This document shows, piece after piece, positions 1-4,578 of a DNA stretch of 8,935 nt (within the stretch, counting starts at the first letter, position 1; the number at the start of each line of letters is the position of its first letter). The notes below the pieces were generated by a model. It was not told the origin of the DNA. It saw only the letters and a list, made by a program, of their open reading frames with translations, and made no database searches. The stretch lies in NCBI GenBank assembly GCA_017650255.1, contig JAGCFG010000007.1, forward strand, positions 1 through 8,935, in the 5' to 3' direction. The position numbers and the translations under genes were made by a program. Source of the stretch: Alphaproteobacteria bacterium. Its GTDB lineage: Bacteria; Pseudomonadota; Alphaproteobacteria; RF32; CAG-239.

Positions 1-37
1 CGGAGGCCAACGCTCTATCCAGCTGAGCTACGGGCAC
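1..37 (-). tRNA. tRNA-Arg (anticodon CCG), 5' part only
   Basis: Read on the minus strand, the sequence folds as the 5' part of a tRNA: acceptor strand GTGCCCG (37-31), TA linker, D arm GCTC-AGCTGGATA-GAGC, then G, anticodon 5' strand TTGGC, and loop CTCCG. The loop register places the anticodon at positions 3-1, reading CCG, which decodes the Arg codon CGG. This closely matches the familiar bacterial tRNA-Arg(CCG) pattern (GCGCCCGTAGCTC...CCCTCCGGA). The rest of the anticodon arm, the variable loop, the T arm and the 3' acceptor strand lie outside the window. The identity therefore rests on the loop register and on the last base of the anticodon being the first base of the window. The gene is transcribed divergently from rpmB. 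Confidence 0.88.
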
Positions 38-44
38 GCAATAT

Positions 45-59
45 GCCCCTATTATTACA
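45..59 (-). promoter_or_regulatory. Candidate extended -10 promoter and GC-rich discriminator for tRNA-Arg
   Basis: On the minus strand, TGTAATAAT (59-51) reads as an extended -10: TG, one base, then AATAAT (5 of 6 matches to TATAAT). It is followed by AGGGGC (50-45), a GC-rich stretch in otherwise AT-rich DNA, just ahead of the tRNA 5' end at 37. GC-rich discriminators are typical of stable-RNA promoters under stringent control. No convincing -35 is visible 17-18 nt upstream (the candidate TAGCAT at 80-75 is poor), so the call is tentative. The implied 5' leader is short, under about 10 nt. Confidence 0.33.
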
Positions 60-108
60 GTAAAAAGAATTTAAATGCTACATTTTTTTTATTTTTTGTA
101 AAAAATCC

Positions 109-137
109 TTGACTTTTGTCGATAATGTGGCTATTAA
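109..137 (+). promoter_or_regulatory. Sigma70-like promoter of rpmB
   Basis: A -35 element TTGACT (109-114; 5 of 6 to TTGACA) is followed after exactly 17 nt by TATTAA (132-137; 4 of 6 to TATAAT). Transcription would start near 144, leaving a leader of about 29 nt before the rpmB ATG at 173. The leader contains the ribosome binding site GAGGA (161-165). A second -10-like hexamer, GATAAT (121-126), lies only 6 nt after the -35 and cannot pair with it. The region upstream of the -35 is a long A/T tract that could act as an UP-like element (inference). Confidence 0.6.
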
Positions 138-172
138 AAGGCAACAAGTTTATTTTTTTTGAGGATTGGATT

Positions 173-541
173 ATGGTAAAAAAATGTGATATTTCAGGCA
201 CCGGCGTTATGAGCGGCAACAATGTCAGCCACGCAAACAATCGTACTCGCCGTCGTTTTATGCCGAATTTGCAAGTTGTTTCTTTGTTTAGTGAGGCTTT
301 GAACAAGGTTTTCAAATTGCGCATTTGTTCAAAAACATTGCGTTCTGTTGAACATAACGGAGGTTTGGATTCTTATTTGGAATCTGCTCGTGCTGATGAA
401 TTGACACCTGAGGCTTTGAAAATTAAAAAATCTGTAGCAAAGAAAAAAGGTGTTTCTACTGTAAAAGCTTCTGCAAGAAAAACAGTAAAAAATAAATCTG
501 CTCGTTTGACCAAAGTTGCAGCTAAAAAAGCCGCTAAATAG
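173..541 (+). CDS. rpmB: 50S ribosomal protein L28 (bL28) with a long basic C-terminal tail
   Basis: L28 is a small protein of the large ribosomal subunit. The 122-residue product shows the family signature: C5-D-I-S-G-T-G near the start, SGNNVSHANN (14-23), TRRRFMPNLQ (25-34), the basic segment FKLRICSKTLR (47-57) and VEHNGGLD (59-66). I chose ATG 173 because GAGGA lies 8 nt upstream and the protein then starts at the normal L28 N-terminus. An in-frame ATG at 116 would fall inside the promoter and add 19 unrelated residues. The protein is longer than usual: E. coli L28 is 78 residues and typical alphaproteobacterial forms are near 100. The extra part, roughly residues 86-122, is rich in Lys and Ala and ends AAKKAAK, like histone-H1-type tails. 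The gene is monocistronic, with its own promoter and terminator, and diverges from the tRNA. Confidence 0.97.
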   Translation: MVKKCDISGTGVMSGNNVSHANNRTRRRFMPNLQVVSLFSEALNKVFKLRICSKTLRSVEHNGGLDSYLESARADELTPEALKIKKSVAKKKGVSTVKASARKTVKNKSARLTKVAAKKAAK

Positions 542-566
542 AACTTTGCAAAAATATGAAAAATTT

Positions 567-594
567 AAAACTCCGCTGACGCGGAGTTTTTTTT
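567..594. terminator. Bidirectional rho-independent terminator
   Basis: A perfect inverted repeat, AAAACTCCGC (567-576) / GCGGAGTTTT (581-590), encloses a TGAC loop. On the plus strand the stem is followed by a run of T (587-594), a classic intrinsic terminator 26 nt after the rpmB stop. On the minus strand the A run mirrors into U residues, so the same hairpin can end the leftward operon. Its last gene stops at 595-593, so its stop codon lies directly against the structure. Confidence 0.9.
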
Positions 595-1984
595 ATTCTT
601 CATCTTCGTCAATTTCTTCTGCTTCTTTTATCTCTGCTAAAATTTGACGAGTTTTATTGATGTCTGACTGTGTTTGTTTTATGTTGGGTACAAGTCGAGC
701 GGTTTCGTAGATGTATAGAGCATCGTGAAAACAAGACAAAGCATCTTCCAAAAGTGATGAGTCGAGATCTTTTCGGCCTTGCAGATAATAAATATTGCCG
801 ATTTTTTCTTGGGCAGCGGCCCAGAAAAGAGGATTTTCTTTTTCGGTATCAACTTTTTGTTGGTTTTGGTAGGCTGTTACTGCCAAGTTATAAATTTCTG
901 TGCTTTTAGTAAGATGGGCAAGATTGTGCAACAAATAGCCGAGTTCTTCCTGAATGTGGGCCCAAAATTTTGGAAAAAGTGTTTGGGTATATATTTTTTC
1001 GGACTCACGAAGTTGAAATACGGCATCACGGAGAGCCTGCAGATCTTCGGTTTGTTTCCAGTAGTTGATGTACAATTCGGATAATTTGTAGCAGATATAG
1101 CCATAATCGTAGGGGTAGGTGTATTTGCTCAAATATTTTTGTGCCATTTGATAATTTTTAATGGCGTTGCGAAAATATACAGCTGAATTGCTCAATGTAT
1201 ATCGTGCGGCGCAATCGTTTAGTTGTCCTAAATGGTAGTATATGCAGCCAAGATGTGTTGGGTGTAAAATTTGATTTTGGTGCTGTAAGGCTGTGCTGAA
1301 AAGGTCGTTGATAATTTTGAAGTCGTTATCATGCTGGCTGTCATAGGCCAGGCTTAGGTATATTATACCAAGCATATTTAATATGTATGGAAAATATTGA
1401 TCTTCGAGCGATTGTAAAGAATCGACTTGTGAGAGCTGTGCAGATATTTTTTTCAATAAATATTTTCTGTAAATTTGCATTTCTCTTTCTGGAGAGTTGA
1501 CGGTGCTGACAACGGCTCCGTATAAGAGGAGAATTAACTCGGTAGAAATTTTGTGAGGATCGTCGTTTAAGACTTCGGCAGGGAGATAAAAACAATCCAT
1601 AAGCGAGATGAAAGAATTGCCTTTGTCTTCGTATTGGTATTGTGCTTGAAAGTTGAGACGAACCCTGTCTTTGTCGCGGTAGCCCCAGATTATGACATCA
1701 GCTTTGTTTTGTGATAAAATGGAATTTCCGGTATCTATAAGATCGAATATATTGCGACTTTCCAAATTGAGGAAAGAGTGGTCAAAGTTTTGGGTATAAG
1801 CAGTGGCGTCAATTCCCTCGCAAAGGTTGAGAACTGCAGCCAAGTTGATAGCGCCGTTGTTGGTCGTGCTGTCATAAAAATCGGCAACAATAACTTTGAA
1901 TCTCGGGTTTGAGATTGGAATATTTTTTTCCGGAGGTGTCGGAATTGCCGTTTTTGTGAAAAATGATCCAACTTTCCAAGTCAT
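593..1984 (-). CDS. TPR-repeat protein with an N-terminal alpha/beta domain, function unknown
   Basis: I do not recognise a named family for this 463-residue protein. Residues 28-135 look like a compact alpha/beta domain: strand FKVIVADF (29-36), later ADVIIWGYRDKDRVRLNFQ (95-113). The pattern (strand ending in a small/acidic turn, then 'AD-hydrophobic-G' and paired strands) recalls TolB/FlgO/CsgG-type N-terminal domains, but this is only resemblance. From about 195 to 430 the protein is helical and TPR-like. It has repeated units built around 'P-x-x-WA/LG-x-x-Q-x-x-LG-x-x-Y', seen at 241-252, 338-351 and 386-402 (FWAHIQEELGYLL, FWAAAQEKIGNIYY). The C-terminus is strongly acidic (EAEEIDEDEE). 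No signal peptide or membrane segment is seen, so it is probably cytoplasmic. Its ATG (1984-1982) overlaps the TGA of the upstream membrane-protein gene by 4 nt, with AGGAAG-type purines upstream inside that gene. This implies translational coupling and perhaps a physical partnership. It is the last gene of the leftward operon, ending in the shared terminator. Confidence 0.85.
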   Translation of the reverse strand: MTWKVGSFFTKTAIPTPPEKNIPISNPRFKVIVADFYDSTTNNGAINLAAVLNLCEGIDATAYTQNFDHSFLNLESRNIFDLIDTGNSILSQNKADVIIWGYRDKDRVRLNFQAQYQYEDKGNSFISLMDCFYLPAEVLNDDPHKISTELILLLYGAVVSTVNSPEREMQIYRKYLLKKISAQLSQVDSLQSLEDQYFPYILNMLGIIYLSLAYDSQHDNDFKIINDLFSTALQHQNQILHPTHLGCIYYHLGQLNDCAARYTLSNSAVYFRNAIKNYQMAQKYLSKYTYPYDYGYICYKLSELYINYWKQTEDLQALRDAVFQLRESEKIYTQTLFPKFWAHIQEELGYLLHNLAHLTKSTEIYNLAVTAYQNQQKVDTEKENPLFWAAAQEKIGNIYYLQGRKDLDSSLLEDALSCFHDALYIYETARLVPNIKQTQSDINKTRQILAEIKEAEEIDEDEE

Positions 1985-3069
1985 TGGTTGTCTTCTTCCT
2001 TGTTTGAATATTGTTTTATACTGTTTATTCTGGCCTGTAAATCTTCCAGAACTTCTTTGTTTAGGTCTTTTATGGTCTTGTTATTTTCGGATAGATTGCG
2101 CATTTTGAATGTAAGCCAAATACTAACCAAAGCAGATATGAGCAATAAAGAATGCGGTTGTGAATTGTAGGCTTGAAATGATCCGAAAATAATAATCAAA
2201 ATTTGGGCGCGACACAAAAAACTTGTGGCAACTTGAGGGGAAATCCCTTGGGCAAGGGCTTGTCTATATGAGGTATTTTCTTTGATGTCGGAATATTGTT
2301 CTATAAATGTTAATCTCAATGCCAGCGCCCAGATGAAGTCGGTAATAAAATATAATGTGAAAATAGCGGCACAAGATGCAGCCTGTTCCCCTGCTGTCCA
2401 TAGCAAAAGTGCAAAGATTATGAAGCCTAAACATGAGGCATCATTATCGGAAATTGATTTGTTTGCGGGTGGGTATGTCGCAACCATTATCGAAAAACAA
2501 GCGGCGCAAATTATCATGCCGAGAAGACCTAAAAAGGAGGGAATTGCTCCAATTAGTCCTAAAACTGATATACCGAGAGCTATTGTCGCCGATTGTGTGC
2601 CAAGAGTTGCACCGCCAAGGTTGGTATATCTGTATAGATAGCTGAATAGAAAGCATGCGGCAAAAACAATTAAACGAGTGCATAGGGCAGGAATAGGCAA
2701 AATTGCCGAAATGGTTTCTGTTGGAATGGCAAATGAACAGGCAAGGCTGGCAAATGATAAAAATATGGGAAAATATTTAGAGATATGGGAGTTTTTGTTG
2801 CACAGAAAGAGCAAAATTCCCAACAAAAACGGGATTATCATTTCGATAAAATTGAATTGGTGTAAAAAGTCATATTTATCAAATACGAATGGATATACAG
2901 CCGAAGATATTATTGTTACTGTTATTATGAATGGTAAAAAAAATGATTTAATATTTTTTTCTTTGTTTGCAAAAGGATTGTTGCTTGAGAAAAATATTTT
3001 GTATGAAACAGAAGGAATAATGAATGCAAAAAATATGGCTATAATCGATATTATAAAGTTGATATTCAT
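1981..3069 (-). CDS. Polytopic membrane protein resembling a degenerate WecA/MraY-family (PNPT) transferase
   Basis: The 362-residue product has about 10-11 hydrophobic helices (for example 3-19, 43-61, 75-90, 131-147, 160-198, 213-250, 283-298, 305-320) and a charged C-terminal tail from 324. Its layout and length match the polyprenyl-phosphate N-acetylhexosamine-1-phosphate transferases (E. coli WecA is 367 aa). Recognisable skeleton positions are: LLGILLFLCNKNSHISKYF (82-100), where WecA has G-L-D-D...K; NLGGATLG (150-157), where WecA has the N-x-x-DG-x-DGL motif; YPPANKSISDNDASCLGF (199-216), like 'PPA-x-F-x-GD-x-GS-x-x-LGF'; and FITDFIWALALRL (241-253), like 'P-x-D...R'. The catalytic acidic pairs and the late His motif are absent, so an active transferase is unlikely. 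Start ATG 3069 has GGAG (3081-3078) 8 nt upstream. It follows rsmB by 72 nt and overlaps the TPR gene by 4 nt. The family assignment was read by eye and is moderate; an unrelated transporter-like protein remains possible. Confidence 0.8.
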   Translation of the reverse strand: MNINFIISIIAIFFAFIIPSVSYKIFFSSNNPFANKEKNIKSFFLPFIITVTIISSAVYPFVFDKYDFLHQFNFIEMIIPFLLGILLFLCNKNSHISKYFPIFLSFASLACSFAIPTETISAILPIPALCTRLIVFAACFLFSYLYRYTNLGGATLGTQSATIALGISVLGLIGAIPSFLGLLGMIICAACFSIMVATYPPANKSISDNDASCLGFIIFALLLWTAGEQAASCAAIFTLYFITDFIWALALRLTFIEQYSDIKENTSYRQALAQGISPQVATSFLCRAQILIIIFGSFQAYNSQPHSLLLISALVSIWLTFKMRNLSENNKTIKDLNKEVLEDLQARINSIKQYSNKEEDNQ

Positions 3070-3141
3070 TATTTGTGCTCCGTTACATTTGTTTTTGGTG
3101 TTTTTCTGAGAAAGTATATTGTAAATGGTTTAAAAAATCAT

Positions 3142-4425
3142 CTACAAATTTTTTCTTTTTTGTAATTTTGCAACAAAAAATCCGTCTATGCCGCCAATAT
3201 GCGCAAAATGGTATGGAAGACAGCGGACAAAGCCTTCTTTGGTCAGTAAAACAGACATTTCTTGTTGTTGCTCTAGCGAAAGTGATGAAAAACTTATGGG
3301 CATAATTCTAAATTCCGGATGCGAATCGATAAATTGTATAATTTGTTTTTCTCCCTCTGCTTTGGATAAGGAGCAAACTGAATAAAGTAATATTCCGTTT
3401 TCTGATAAGTGTGGGGAGGCGGCTTCTAGCAGTTTTTTTTGTAAAACTGCGTTTTGGTCAACGTCTTTAATTGTGCGTGTGTGCATAATTTCGGGGTGAC
3501 GACGCAGAGTTCCGGTTGCGGAGCATGGAGCGTCGAGGACAATGATGTCATAGGTCTTATTATTATTTTGTAAAAAATCGATTGCGTCGGCGCAAATAAT
3601 TTCTTTTGGCTGCAGATTTAGGCGCTTTAAGTTTTGTTCCAATATCTTTATGCGAGATGATGATATTTCGACAGAAGTTACGATTGCCCCGCTATTTAGG
3701 AGTTGTGCGGTTTTGCCGCCCGGTGCTGCGCAAAGCTCGAGGATATTTTTGTTTCTTATGTTGTCAAGAACTTGTATAGCAAGAGACGATGAAAAATCTT
3801 GTACCCACCATTCACCTTGCTCGTATCCATGCAGATGAGTGATGTTTCCGGCAGAAAAGATTCTAACGGAGTTGTTTGGTAATTGTTGGGCGTTGAGATT
3901 TTTTGCCCATGTTTCCGGTGAGTTTTTAACAGTAATATCAAGCGGTGGTTCTTTTGCTACGGTTTCAACGATTTTTGTAATTTCTTTGGGAGTATAGTCT
4001 TGTTGCAGAAGTTGAGCAAATTTTTTTGGTAAAATAATTCCGTTATTTTGTGCGAGAATTGAATTTTTGTTTTGGCAGAATTTGCGCAAAATTGCATTTA
4101 CAAAAGAGGCGCAATATTTGTTTTTGAATTTTTTTGCAAGTTCGACGTAGCTGTTGACAGCAGCATATTCCGGTGTGCTGAAAAACAAAATTTCAACGGC
4201 ACCGAGAATGATAATCAGATGTTCGACGGCAAGTTTTTGTGGCAATTTTTTTGAGGAATATCCGTTTATGTAGTTTTTTATAAATTCTTGCTGTCGTAAT
4301 GCTGTAAAAACCAGTCTTTTGCAAAATGCTCTGTCTTGCGAATCGGCGATATTGTCTAATTCATTGGGAAAATTGCCGGACAGCATGGTTTGATAAATTT
4401 TAAGCGCAGTGTTTCTAATGCTCAA
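3142..4425 (-). CDS. rsmB: 16S rRNA (cytosine-967-C5)-methyltransferase RsmB
   Basis: RsmB uses SAM to methylate C5 of C967 in 16S rRNA. The 427-residue protein has the expected two parts. Residues 1-125 form the NusB-like RNA-binding helical domain (LAVEHLIIILGAVEILF, then YAAVNSYVELAKK). The C-terminal Rossmann methyltransferase domain has motif I ELCAAPGGKT (230-239), SVEIS (251-255) as the SAM-ribose acidic strand, motif IV DAPCSATGT (298-306, C301) and motif VI YSVCS (348-352, C351, the catalytic cysteine position). It ends with HIGGIDGFFVAKL (409-421). All key residues are present. Translation starts at TTG (4425-4423), not ATG. AAAGG (4439-4435) sits 9 nt upstream, and the next Met (residue 14) would cut off the first NusB helix. 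It is the first gene of the leftward operon, diverging from leuS. Its TAG is at 3144-3142 and no clear terminator follows. Confidence 0.96.
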   Translation of the reverse strand: MSIRNTALKIYQTMLSGNFPNELDNIADSQDRAFCKRLVFTALRQQEFIKNYINGYSSKKLPQKLAVEHLIIILGAVEILFFSTPEYAAVNSYVELAKKFKNKYCASFVNAILRKFCQNKNSILAQNNGIILPKKFAQLLQQDYTPKEITKIVETVAKEPPLDITVKNSPETWAKNLNAQQLPNNSVRIFSAGNITHLHGYEQGEWWVQDFSSSLAIQVLDNIRNKNILELCAAPGGKTAQLLNSGAIVTSVEISSSRIKILEQNLKRLNLQPKEIICADAIDFLQNNNKTYDIIVLDAPCSATGTLRRHPEIMHTRTIKDVDQNAVLQKKLLEAASPHLSENGILLYSVCSLSKAEGEKQIIQFIDSHPEFRIMPISFSSLSLEQQQEMSVLLTKEGFVRCLPYHFAHIGGIDGFFVAKLQKRKNL

Positions 4426-4439
4426 TTTTTTTTACCTTT
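4423..4439 (-). promoter_or_regulatory. Ribosome binding site and TTG start of rsmB
   Basis: On the minus strand AAAGG (4439-4435) precedes TTG (4425-4423) by 9 nt of almost pure A. No in-frame ATG lies closer than residue 14, so this site fixes the start. The AGAAAGGT core resembles the one 6 nt before leuS on the other strand (AAGAAAGGT), a sign of the host's usual Shine-Dalgarno style. Confidence 0.7.
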
Positions 4440-4458
4440 CTGTTGGTATTTTTGAGCC

Positions 4459-4487
4459 AGTTTAGAAAATTGGTTTGATAAATACAA
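4459..4487 (-). promoter_or_regulatory. Candidate promoter for the rsmB operon
   Basis: On the minus strand TTGTAT (4487-4482) and TAAACT (4464-4459) are separated by 17 nt, the ideal spacing. Each matches its sigma70 consensus at about 4 of 6 positions. It lies 34 nt upstream of the TTG start and is the best-spaced pair in the divergent region, but AT-rich DNA makes chance matches common. Confidence 0.35.
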
Positions 4488-4507
4488 GGGGAAAATAAAA
4501 TCCGCTA

Positions 4508-4534
4508 TTGTATTTTTGCTATAAATATTATAAT
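4508..4534 (+). promoter_or_regulatory. Candidate promoter for the leuS-lptE-holA operon
   Basis: A perfect -10, TATAAT (4529-4534), lies 45 nt before the leuS ATG. A -35-like TTGTAT (4508-4513) stands 15 nt upstream, shorter than ideal. The remaining leader (4542-4578) holds a short tandem AGTGATA repeat (4551-4564) and the ribosome binding site AAAGG (4568-4572), 6 nt before ATG. No T-box, leader peptide or attenuator hairpin is visible in it. Confidence 0.45.
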
Positions 4535-4578
4535 CTTGTCTAAAATTTTGAAGTGATAAGTGATAAGAAAGGTTTTTT

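Noticed and set aside
116..172. Upstream in-frame ATG of rpmB, giving a 141-residue protein
   Set aside because: It sits between the -35 and -10 of the rpmB promoter, so it would not be transcribed. The extra residues do not match L28, and ATG 173 has a good ribosome binding site.
3119..3147. Imperfect hairpin around the rsmB stop codon (TTGTA...ATG / CAT...TACAA)
   Set aside because: The stem is only 5+3 AT-rich pairs with a mismatch and an 11-nt loop, and no T-run follows on the minus strand. It is not a credible terminator.
4551..4567. Tandem AGTGATA repeat in the leuS leader, considered as an operator
   Set aside because: Two 7-nt copies only, asymmetric, and adjacent to the ribosome binding site. 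There is nothing to link it to a regulator.
4426..4578. Search for a T-box, leucine leader peptide or attenuator upstream of leuS
   Set aside because: The 153-nt space is too short and unstructured for a T-box. There is no run of Leu codons in a small frame and no terminator hairpin.
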